DNA of 64,000 nucleotides, from positions 124,001 to 188,000 of the forward strand of contig CAZBZP010000002.1 in the NCBI GenBank assembly GCA_964496435.1. Direction: 5' to 3'. The position numbers and the translations under genes are program-made. This DNA is from Berkiella sp964496435. GTDB taxonomy: Bacteria > Pseudomonadota > Gammaproteobacteria > Berkiellales > Berkiellaceae. Shown piece after piece: positions 36,604 to 44,072 of the stretch (position 1 is the stretch's first letter; each line of letters begins with the position of its first letter). The notes below the pieces were generated by a model, which was not told where the DNA came from, did not search any database, and saw nothing but the letters and a program-made list of their open reading frames with translations.

Positions 36604-38124
36604 ATGGACTTTCTCAAAGCATTAGGGATAGAAAAACTAAATCCAGGCACGTCCTGCGGTGATGGTCATTGGATTAAGAGCCAAGCTAAACAAATTATAA
36701 GTATCAATCCTGCAACAGGTGAAGAAATTGCGCGCGTTGAAGGGTGTGCGGCCCAACATTATGAACAAGTCATCGCCAAATCATTAGCAAGCTTTCAACA
36801 ATGGCGTCAAGTTCCCGCACCCCGTCGTGGTGAATTAATACGTCTGCTTGGCAATAAATTAAGACAATACAAAAATGAACTGGGTACTTTAGTTGCTTAT
36901 GAAATGGGTAAAAGCAAAGCTGAAGGATTAGGTGAAGTTCAAGAAATGATTGATATGGCTGATTTTGCAGTAGGGCAGTCACGCATGCTCTATGGTATGA
37001 GCATGCAATCTGAAAGGATGCAGCATCGGCTTTATGAACAATGGCATCCTTATGGTGTGACTGGTGTGATCACCTCTTTTAATTTTCCGGTAGCAGTATG
37101 GGCGTGGAATGCTTTTATTGCTGCTGTGTGTGGTAACACCATTCTTTGGAAACCTTCATCTAAAACGCCGCTGTGCGCAGTTGCTGTTCAAAAAATATGC
37201 AACGAAGTCATGCATGAGTTTGGTGTGGAAGGGGTGTTTAGTTTATTTATTCCTGAAGATCATGCTGTGGCTGATAAATTCATTGCAGATAGCAGAGTGC
37301 CACTTATTTCATTTACCGGCTCTACCGCCGTTGGTATGAGCGTCAATGAGAAGGTTTGCAAAAGGATGGGGCGCGTCATTTTAGAATTAGGCGGAAATAA
37401 TGCCATCATCGTTGATGAAACAGCAGATCTTAATTTGGCTATTCCTGCTATTGTATTTGGCGCCGTTGGTACAGCAGGTCAACGCTGTACCAGCACAAGA
37501 AGATTGTTTATTCATCATTCGCGCTTTGATGAAGTGGTATCCAGACTGATTCATGCCTATGAACAAGTCAGCATTGGCGATCCTTTAGATGAGAAAATCC
37601 TGATGGGGCCTGTTATCGATGAAGGTGCCAAAATTGCCTTTATCAAAGCTATAGATGAAATAAAGTCACTGGGCGGAGAAATATTATTTGGTGGTAATGC
37701 CCTTAGTCGAAAGGGTTTCTTTGTTGAGCCAACAATAATCAAAGCTAAAAATGAATGGTCGATAGTACAAAAAGAAACCTTTGTCCCCATATTGTATGTG
37801 ATGCCCTATGATAAATTTTCACAAGCTATCTCGCAGCAAAACGCGGTTGAGCAAGGTTTGTCATCAGCTTTATTTACTAACTCTGTAAGACATAGCGAAT
37901 ACTTTCTTTCTGCGATGGGCAGTGATTGTGGTATTGCCAATATCAATGTAGGCACCTCGGGTGCTGAAATTGGTGGTGCCTTTGGTGGAGAAAAAATGAC
38001 AGGGGGTGGTAGAGAAGCAGGATCGGATGCTTGGAAAGCGTATATGCGCAGACAAACTGTCACTGTGAATTGGGGAAAGACATTACCCTTAGCGCAGGGC
38101 ATCAATTTTAAGATAACAACCTAA
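36604..38124 (+). CDS. Aldehyde dehydrogenase, probable aminoadipate-semialdehyde dehydrogenase (ALDH7 type)
   Basis: A 506-residue NAD-dependent aldehyde dehydrogenase. ITSFNFPVAVWAWN, the Glu of ILELGGNNAI and the catalytic Cys in GTAGQRCTSTRR are the family motifs. SGAEIGGAFGGEKMTGGGRE near the C-terminus is characteristic of the ALDH7 / piperideine-6-carboxylate dehydrogenase branch. It would oxidise 2-aminoadipate 6-semialdehyde to 2-aminoadipate, fitting the saccharopine-dehydrogenase-like gene 12 bases upstream. Length is normal and no key residue is missing. Cytoplasmic. Confidence 0.88.
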   Translation: MDFLKALGIEKLNPGTSCGDGHWIKSQAKQIISINPATGEEIARVEGCAAQHYEQVIAKSLASFQQWRQVPAPRRGELIRLLGNKLRQYKNELGTLVAYEMGKSKAEGLGEVQEMIDMADFAVGQSRMLYGMSMQSERMQHRLYEQWHPYGVTGVITSFNFPVAVWAWNAFIAAVCGNTILWKPSSKTPLCAVAVQKICNEVMHEFGVEGVFSLFIPEDHAVADKFIADSRVPLISFTGSTAVGMSVNEKVCKRMGRVILELGGNNAIIVDETADLNLAIPAIVFGAVGTAGQRCTSTRRLFIHHSRFDEVVSRLIHAYEQVSIGDPLDEKILMGPVIDEGAKIAFIKAIDEIKSLGGEILFGGNALSRKGFFVEPTIIKAKNEWSIVQKETFVPILYVMPYDKFSQAISQQNAVEQGLSSALFTNSVRHSEYFLSAMGSDCGIANINVGTSGAEIGGAFGGEKMTGGGREAGSDAWKAYMRRQTVTVNWGKTLPLAQGINFKITT

Positions 38125-38223
38125 ATGTTATTTGGTTTACAGCTCGACGCCATTGCAGTATGGTTGCTGTCGCAGAACAAAGACAAAAATAAATTAGGAA
38201 TGAGATTAACTTAAAGGGGAGCA

Positions 38224-39918
38224 GTGGTGGATAAGATCTGGTTGAAAAATTATGAGCCTGGTGTCCCAGAGACTATTGATCCAACTGAATATAAGTCTTT
38301 AGTGCATTTAACTAAAGAATGTTTTGATAAATTTGCTAACAAACCCTGTTATTACCATATGGGTAAGATGCTTACCTATCGTCAAATTGACGAGCTAAGC
38401 CAAAAGTTTGCTTACTTCCTTGTTAACACTTGTAAGTTGGAAAAAGGGGAACGGGTTGCGATTGTGTTACCCAATATCATGCAATATCCCGTGGCCATGT
38501 TTGGTATTCACAGGGCAGGCATGATTGCTGTTAATGTAAACCCACTTTATACCGCACGTGAGTTGAAGGAAATATTAAAAGATTCTGGCGCTAAAGGTGT
38601 CATCATTTTGGATAATTTTGCGCATGTGTTGCAAGAGATTATCGCGCAAACGGATATCAAGCATGTTGTTGTCACCAAGATGGGTGATTTATTAGGTTTT
38701 CCCAAAGGCAACATAGTCAATTTTGTTGTTAAGCATATCAAGAAAATGGTGCCAAGCTGGTCAATACCCAATGCCCATAACTTTAAAAACATCATGAAAC
38801 TTAATATCAGCAAGTTTCAAGATGCAGATGTAGGGCATGATGATATCGCTTATTTTCAATACACAGGTGGTACAACAGGTGGATTAAAGGGCGCTATGCT
38901 CACCCATCGCAATATGGTATCTAATGTGTTACAAGCCAGTGCTTGGATAAATTCAACCCTGCTTTCCTCTGAGCTTCAAGGTGGCATTATCACGGCATTG
39001 CCGCTTTATCATATCTTTTCTTTAATGGCTAATTGTCTTGTTTTTCTTAAAGCAGGGATCCCTAACATTCTCATCACCAATCCGCGTGATATTCCCGGCT
39101 TTGTCAAAACATTAAAAGAGTCTAATTATAGCGTGATGACAGGGGTTAATACCTTATTTAATGCGCTGTTACATAATGAAGAATTTTGTAAATTAGATTT
39201 TTCAAAATTTAAGTTCACCTTGGGTGGTGGGATGGCCGTACAAAAAGCGGTTGCAGATAAATGGAAAAACGTAACAGGCGTTACGCTCGTTGAAGCCTAT
39301 GGCTTAACAGAAACCTGCCCTGCGGTTACCATTAATCCAATTGGCCTTAAAGCCTATAATGGCAGTATTGGTTTACCGCTTCCCTCAACAGAAATCAAAA
39401 TCTGTGATGAAGAAGGTAAGGAACTACCGCTTGGTGAAAGAGGAGAGCTTTGTGTGAAGGGCCCTCAGGTGATGAAAGGTTATTGGAATAAACCCGAATT
39501 CACTGCAAATGTATTAGATCAAGAGGGTTGGTTGCGCACAGGTGACGTTGCCACGGTGGACAGTGAAGGCTTTGTGCATCTTGTTGATCGCAAAAAGGAC
39601 ATGATCATCGTTTCAGGCTTTAATGTTTATCCCAATGAAGTCGAAGATATCATTGCCCAAATGAAAGAAGTGCGTGAAGTTGCCGTGATTGGCGTTAAAA
39701 GTGCTGCGCATGGCGAAATTGTAAAAGCTTTTATTGTGCCAAGTGATCCTGCGCTTACTGCCGAAAAAGTGATTAAATTCTGCCATAACGAACTGACAAA
39801 TTATAAAGTACCAAGAGAAGTTGAGTTTAGAACAGAATTACCTAAAACCAACGTGGGTAAGGTGCTAAGACGTGCTTTAAGAGAAGAGGAAGAGAAATCA
39901 GGGAAGGTTTATCCGTAA
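38224..39918 (+). CDS. fadD: Long-chain-fatty-acid-CoA ligase
   Basis: A 564-residue acyl-CoA synthetase that activates fatty acids with ATP and CoA at the inner membrane. It matches E. coli FadD along its length: VWL/IWLKNYEPGVPETI start, NVNPLYTARELKEILKDSGA, the AMP-binding YTGGTTGGLKGAMLTHRN, YGLTETCPAVT, the fatty-acyl signature block GWLRTGDVATVD and the catalytic Lys in LPKTNVGKVLRR. AGGGGAGC before a GTG pair (38224/38227) supports the start. It is convergent with minE and shares a strong hairpin with it. With fadE in the same window it indicates fatty-acid use. Confidence 0.95.
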   Translation: MVDKIWLKNYEPGVPETIDPTEYKSLVHLTKECFDKFANKPCYYHMGKMLTYRQIDELSQKFAYFLVNTCKLEKGERVAIVLPNIMQYPVAMFGIHRAGMIAVNVNPLYTARELKEILKDSGAKGVIILDNFAHVLQEIIAQTDIKHVVVTKMGDLLGFPKGNIVNFVVKHIKKMVPSWSIPNAHNFKNIMKLNISKFQDADVGHDDIAYFQYTGGTTGGLKGAMLTHRNMVSNVLQASAWINSTLLSSELQGGIITALPLYHIFSLMANCLVFLKAGIPNILITNPRDIPGFVKTLKESNYSVMTGVNTLFNALLHNEEFCKLDFSKFKFTLGGGMAVQKAVADKWKNVTGVTLVEAYGLTETCPAVTINPIGLKAYNGSIGLPLPSTEIKICDEEGKELPLGERGELCVKGPQVMKGYWNKPEFTANVLDQEGWLRTGDVATVDSEGFVHLVDRKKDMIIVSGFNVYPNEVEDIIAQMKEVREVAVIGVKSAAHGEIVKAFIVPSDPALTAEKVIKFCHNELTNYKVPREVEFRTELPKTNVGKVLRRALREEEEKSGKVYP

Positions 39919-39925
39919 TCTAACA

Positions 39926-39949
39926 TCCCCCTTTGATTTCAAAGGGGGA
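39926..39949. terminator. Bidirectional hairpin between fadD and minE
   Basis: A perfect 11-bp stem, TCCCCCTTTGA / TCAAAGGGGGA with a two-base loop, lies eight bases after the fadD stop and ten before the minE stop. It serves both convergent units and belongs to the C5T3/A3G5 type of palindrome seen elsewhere in the window. Confidence 0.75.
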
Positions 39950-39958
39950 CGTTTTCGA

Positions 39959-40237
39959 TTAGGCTGTTTTGACTAAATTGCTGCCATCAGGCAAGGTCAC
40001 ATTGAGTTCCAACACAGAATGATCGCCATTACGCTCAAGTTGAACTTTAATTAATTCTTGATCAACTTTAATGTATTTACTGATCACTTCTATCAACTCA
40101 GTTTGTAACTGCTTGATGATATCTGAGCCACTTTTACGTGTGCTTTCGTGAGAGACAATTATCTGCAAGCGTTCCTTAGCAACAGAAGCTGCCGTAGGCT
40201 TTTGCGAGAAGAATCTAAATAAATCCATTATTTTCAT
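39959..40237 (-). CDS. minE: Cell division topological specificity factor MinE
   Basis: A 92-residue MinE. The N-terminal anti-MinCD helix is present (SVAKERLQIIVSHES), followed by the dimerisation part ending in LELNVTLPDG. The membrane-targeting start is MDLFRFF, preceded by two extra residues. MinE stimulates the MinD ATPase and drives pole-to-pole oscillation so that division happens at mid-cell. It overlaps the minD stop by four bases (ATGA) and ends the minCDE operon. Length is normal. Confidence 0.96.
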   Translation of the reverse strand: MKIMDLFRFFSQKPTAASVAKERLQIIVSHESTRKSGSDIIKQLQTELIEVISKYIKVDQELIKVQLERNGDHSVLELNVTLPDGSNLVKTA

Positions 40238-41067
40238 GCTGGGCTCCGAAACAGGGTGAGTTTATCCAAGAGCTTACGTGTCCATTTTTTGTTTGTTCCA
40301 AAGGGAATAGCTTCGCCCAGCAAACGACGCACGGCTTGTTCATAAGCTGTACGTGCATCACTTGGTTCATCTAAAGTAACAGGGATCCCACGATTAGAAG
40401 CATTCAAAACAGCAGGAGACTCAGGAATTACACCGATTAAAGGTATAGAAAGAATTTCCAACACATCATCTATACCGAGCATTTCGCCTTTTTTAACGCG
40501 TGTTTCAGAATAGCGAGTCAGTAATAAATGCTCTCTAATTGGCGTTTCTTTATTTTCAGCGCGCAGTGATTTACTTGCTAACACGCCCAGAATTCTGTCT
40601 GAATCGCGCACAGATGATACTTCTGGATTGGTTACGACAATCGCTTCATCAGCAAAATACAGCGCCATCAAGGCACCACGTTCTATCCCTGCAGGGGAGT
40701 CGCATACGATGAAGGCAAATTCTTTTTTCAATTCATCAATGATTTTAGCAACACCTTCTTTGGTGAGGGCATCTTTATCTCTGGTTTGAGAAGCTGGGAG
40801 TATGTAGAGATTTTCAACCCGCTTATCTTTGATCAGAGCTTGGCTTAAATTTGCATCGCCGTTGATTACATTAACAAAGTCGTAAATGACGCGACGTTCG
40901 CAACCCATGATTAAATCAAGGTTACGTAAACCAATATCAAAATCGATAACAACGGTTTTATGACCTAATTGAGCAAGACCTGCGCTGATGGCAGCACTGG
41001 TTGTTGTTTTGCCAACTCCACCCTTGCCCGAGGTGATGACGATGACTTTTGATTGCGTGTTGTTCAA
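40234..41067 (-). CDS. minD: Septum site-determining ATPase MinD
   Basis: A 277-residue ParA/MinD-type ATPase. The deviant Walker A is SGKGGVGKTTTSAAI near the start, and IDFDIGLRNLDLIMG and CDSPAGIERGALMAL are canonical MinD blocks. The C-terminal amphipathic membrane-targeting helix is in the last ~15 residues (RKLLDKLTLFRS). It recruits MinC to the membrane in an ATP-dependent way. It lies between minC (31-base gap) and minE (four-base overlap). Confidence 0.97.
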   Translation of the reverse strand: MNNTQSKVIVITSGKGGVGKTTTSAAISAGLAQLGHKTVVIDFDIGLRNLDLIMGCERRVIYDFVNVINGDANLSQALIKDKRVENLYILPASQTRDKDALTKEGVAKIIDELKKEFAFIVCDSPAGIERGALMALYFADEAIVVTNPEVSSVRDSDRILGVLASKSLRAENKETPIREHLLLTRYSETRVKKGEMLGIDDVLEILSIPLIGVIPESPAVLNASNRGIPVTLDEPSDARTAYEQAVRRLLGEAIPFGTNKKWTRKLLDKLTLFRSPA

Positions 41068-41098
41068 GGTTAATTATCCTCTGCTTGTAAAAAATGCG

Positions 41099-41863
41099 TT
41101 AGACAGGTTTTACCTGTATGCGATCTTCAATAAGTTGAATGCAAGCAGACTGCTTCCAGCAACTTTCCTTGAGATCTTCGCTGAGTCGATATTGCCCAGC
41201 AATGGAAACAAGTTCAGCCTCTAGGCTTTTACAGAAAATCATGGCGTCTGTATCGCCCATGACGCCTGCTAAGGCACGCCCTCTCATTGAGCCATAGACA
41301 TGAATGTGGCCATCAGCGAGCAACTCGGCACCGTGACTGACAGCGGCAAGCACTATCAAATCGCCCCCTTGGGCATAAATTTGTTGGCCAGAGCGGACAG
41401 GCTGGGTGATAACACGGGTTGGCGTAGCTTGTGCAGCTTCTGCGCGCACAGGGGCAGCTGTTGAGCTCACCTTTTCAATGAGCTTTGTTTCTTCGTTGGC
41501 GCTTTGTCGTTTTTTTTGTACAAATACTTTTTCTTCTGGAAAAATCGCCAAACCTGCTTTAATCGCTTCCTCTTTGTAGCATTTATTAGTAGCACGTATG
41601 CCAATGGGGATGAGCTTTTTATTTTTGAGCGTGTTTATAAGCAAGCTGAAATCGATGGGTACTTCATGGGTCCCAAGGCGTTGCAGATCAAGAATGATAG
41701 GCGCGTACAGGAAAAAATTAGGCGCTTGGGTGATTTTATCTTCAAGTTCTGCGCTAAATGCTTCCAAATCGGTGTCTAATAGCTGAATGGTAGTAAGCGT
41801 AAACATGCCGCCTTTGAGTGCAATGGCAGTTGTATTTTTGCTTAACGTAGCTTGCGTACTCAT
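41099..41863 (-). CDS. minC: Septum site-determining protein MinC
   Basis: A 254-residue FtsZ inhibitor. The N-terminal FtsZ-binding domain covers about residues 10-105, a flexible linker follows (AAPVRAEAAQATP), and the C-terminal beta-helix MinD-binding domain has RSGQQIYAQGGDLIVLAAV, HGAELLADGHIHVYGSMRGRALAG and GDTDAMIFCKSLEAELVSIAG. It prevents Z-ring assembly near the poles. First gene of minCDE; the 213-base gap to its right holds the divergent promoters of this operon and of the membrane protein at 42093. Confidence 0.95.
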   Translation of the reverse strand: MSTQATLSKNTTAIALKGGMFTLTTIQLLDTDLEAFSAELEDKITQAPNFFLYAPIILDLQRLGTHEVPIDFSLLINTLKNKKLIPIGIRATNKCYKEEAIKAGLAIFPEEKVFVQKKRQSANEETKLIEKVSSTAAPVRAEAAQATPTRVITQPVRSGQQIYAQGGDLIVLAAVSHGAELLADGHIHVYGSMRGRALAGVMGDTDAMIFCKSLEAELVSIAGQYRLSEDLKESCWKQSACIQLIEDRIQVKPV

Positions 41864-42092
41864 AAAAGTATTGGTTTATCCATTAAATAAGAAGATAGCC
41901 TTCAGCCATTATACATAAACGGAACAACCCGCATAGAGCATTATTCCTGTCAATAGCCTTACAGTAACGAATTTCTTCAAACTAACATACTGTACAGGTA
42001 ATGAGTAGTTATTACGGTAAAATCAGAATTGCGCTATCCTCATTGTTAGAAAACCAAATATTAAAAGAATAGGTATCTTGGTTATAGAACTT

Positions 42093-43973
42093 ATGAATAA
42101 ACAGGGTGCAGAACGCTTCTTTCACAAAAGCCTGATGGCTTGTGGCTTTCTATTGTATGTTTTTTCTCTGACTATATATGCAGATGCCCCTTCGCCGCAG
42201 CCCAAACAACCCGCGACGCTTAGCAATGCCTTTAGCAATACGCTCAGTGCACGTTCAAAGCTACCTCTAACGCAGAACCGTTTCGTGGTAGATAAAGGTG
42301 TTTCTGAAATTGAAGTGCTAGTGAGCACAGAGCAATTTAACTCAATTCAACTTTTAAGCCCAGATGGTAAAGTGATAACACCTTCTGAAGAAAACCAAGA
42401 CAGTTCATGGCAAAAAATTGATAATCTCTATGCCATTCAAGTGAAATCACCTTCACCGGGTGCATGGCAAATTCAGGGAAAGCTCCAATCTTACCCTGAA
42501 GTAATTGTGACGAGTAATTTAGATATGGTGACGCCTTTGTTTCCCGATAATCTTATTAGAGGGGAAACGCTTTCTTTATCTACTTATTTACAAGAAGATG
42601 GAAAGAGAATTACACAAGGCGACATCCTTACAACTACACAAATTACCGCCACCTTGCAGAATGTAGCAACGGCAGAGATTTATAAAATATTTTTAAGTGA
42701 AGGTATTAAGTCAGGTTTTAAAAATAGCCAAGGACTTTATCGTTATGATTATCGACTTGATAATCAACCTGGCGTTTACAGTATAGATATTCTTGCTGTA
42801 GGTTTGCTTTTTCAAAGAGAAAAACGTCAACAGTTTTACTTACATGATTATCCCGGCACGACGACAACAACAATTGATGCCGACAATGATTTAATGATTG
42901 TGAAAGCACATTTGACCTCGTTGATGTTAAATTTAGCGACTTTTCAAGTGTCGGCAAATTTATTTAATAGTGACGGTAGCAGTCAAACGGTGGCTTTAAA
43001 TAATAAAGATCCCCAAACGTGGGAGCTTAGTATGCCTGCCACGCAAGATATAAATAAATTATCGGTCGTGGTGGCTGGCTATTTAAATGATGCGCGTCCT
43101 GTGCAGATCACTTTCCCAGAAGTAAGTATTGAACCTATTTACAATCAGGCCTATTTAGAACTTTCGCAAAACCAATTACGTAAAAGCAATCAAGCGTGGT
43201 CACAACGTCAGCAAGATATTATTGAACAATTATTGCCCTTTTCAATGAATAAACAAATTGAAACCTATATTATGGATGCTGATCTTATTAAAGATGAAGC
43301 CTTAAAACCCTTGCCGAATTACCCAACGTATACTCAAAGTTTATTGGCAGAGTGGGAGCCAAAAATATTTGGTAACCAAGAAGATGAATGGATGAAAAGT
43401 CTTGGGGGCGATGAGAAGCATCCTGTGGTAACGCCTGCTCAAACAAAAGCAAAAATGTTTGCACAACAAAAAGCGGCTGCTGCAGAGAAAGCCAAAAAAC
43501 AAGAAGCACTAGAAAGACTCCTCAAGCGCAAAAAGATCATGTTGGCCATATTCATGGGGTTATGTTTGGTATTTATGGCTGCTGTTGGGGTGGCGATTTG
43601 GTATTTGATGGGGCCTTATAAACGCAAATCACAACCTGCGCTGGAAGAAAAACAGGCTAAAGAGGAAGTTGAACAAGCACCGCTTTCACAAGAGACAGCA
43701 CAGGAAGCACCTCTTGCGCCAGCAGAAAAATCAGAGGAAAAGGCTGAGCCTGCAGCAGAAGTAAAAGCTGAGCCTGCAGCAGAAGTAAAAGCTGAGCCTG
43801 CAGCAGCACCAAATACAGATGAAAAAGAGCAAGCGCAAAGCAATTCAGAATTTAAGGTTGATTTAGAAAATTCCCTTAAAGAACATGAGGAGCAAGCGGC
43901 CCAAGCCTCCCTCTCGCAAGGACCCGTGCAGTCGGATGCAAAAAATGAGCATCCGCCTGCTTCAAATGCTTGA
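42093..43973 (+). CDS. TIGR03503-like envelope protein
   Basis: A protein of 626 residues from ATG 42093 (TTG 42078 would add five). It has an N-terminal signal sequence (LMACGFLLYVFSLTIYADA), a periplasmic domain with beta-rich blocks (LLSPDGKVITPS, PSPGAWQIQG, IRGETLSLSTYLQ) like the TIGR03503 family of gammaproteobacteria, a membrane segment at about residues 481-505, and a Glu/Ala/Pro-rich cytoplasmic tail. The family has no established function. The tail carries an 8-residue EPAAEVKA repeat. Two membrane crossings or signal cleavage place the main domain in the periplasm. It is divergent from minC. Confidence 0.7.
   Translation: MNKQGAERFFHKSLMACGFLLYVFSLTIYADAPSPQPKQPATLSNAFSNTLSARSKLPLTQNRFVVDKGVSEIEVLVSTEQFNSIQLLSPDGKVITPSEENQDSSWQKIDNLYAIQVKSPSPGAWQIQGKLQSYPEVIVTSNLDMVTPLFPDNLIRGETLSLSTYLQEDGKRITQGDILTTTQITATLQNVATAEIYKIFLSEGIKSGFKNSQGLYRYDYRLDNQPGVYSIDILAVGLLFQREKRQQFYLHDYPGTTTTTIDADNDLMIVKAHLTSLMLNLATFQVSANLFNSDGSSQTVALNNKDPQTWELSMPATQDINKLSVVVAGYLNDARPVQITFPEVSIEPIYNQAYLELSQNQLRKSNQAWSQRQQDIIEQLLPFSMNKQIETYIMDADLIKDEALKPLPNYPTYTQSLLAEWEPKIFGNQEDEWMKSLGGDEKHPVVTPAQTKAKMFAQQKAAAAEKAKKQEALERLLKRKKIMLAIFMGLCLVFMAAVGVAIWYLMGPYKRKSQPALEEKQAKEEVEQAPLSQETAQEAPLAPAEKSEEKAEPAAEVKAEPAAEVKAEPAAAPNTDEKEQAQSNSEFKVDLENSLKEHEEQAAQASLSQGPVQSDAKNEHPPASNA
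43743..43804. repeat. 24-bp tandem repeat in the tail of the TIGR03503-like gene
   Basis: Two exact copies and one partial copy of a 24-bp unit beginning GCTGAGCCTGCAGCAGAAGT encode the (A)EPAAEVK repeat of the C-terminal tail. Probably length-variable between strains. Confidence 0.85.
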
Positions 43974-44025
43974 TATCAGCCGCCACTTTGGAAAGCAAAA
44001 AAATCGGGATAAGTAGTCAAAAACT

Positions 44026-44068
44026 AGGTTAGGCAATGCTAGGGATTGTTAGCACTGCCTGGCATAAC
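44026..44068. terminator. Hairpin between convergent genes
   Basis: AGGCAATGCTA (44031-44041) and TAGCACTGCCT (44050-44060) pair with one mismatch around an eight-base loop; GGTTA and TAACC extend the stem after an internal loop. Lies between the stop at 43973 and the fadE stop at 44073. Confidence 0.6.
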
Positions 44069-44072
44069 CGAC

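Noticed and set aside
41985..42010. CTGTACAG palindrome between minC and the TIGR03503-like gene as a LexA site
   Set aside because: It is an eight-base palindrome without the 16-base spacing of a LexA operator.
43616..43843. Ala/Ser-rich minus-strand frame inside the TIGR03503-like gene
   Set aside because: It is the antisense shadow of the EPAAEVKA repeat.
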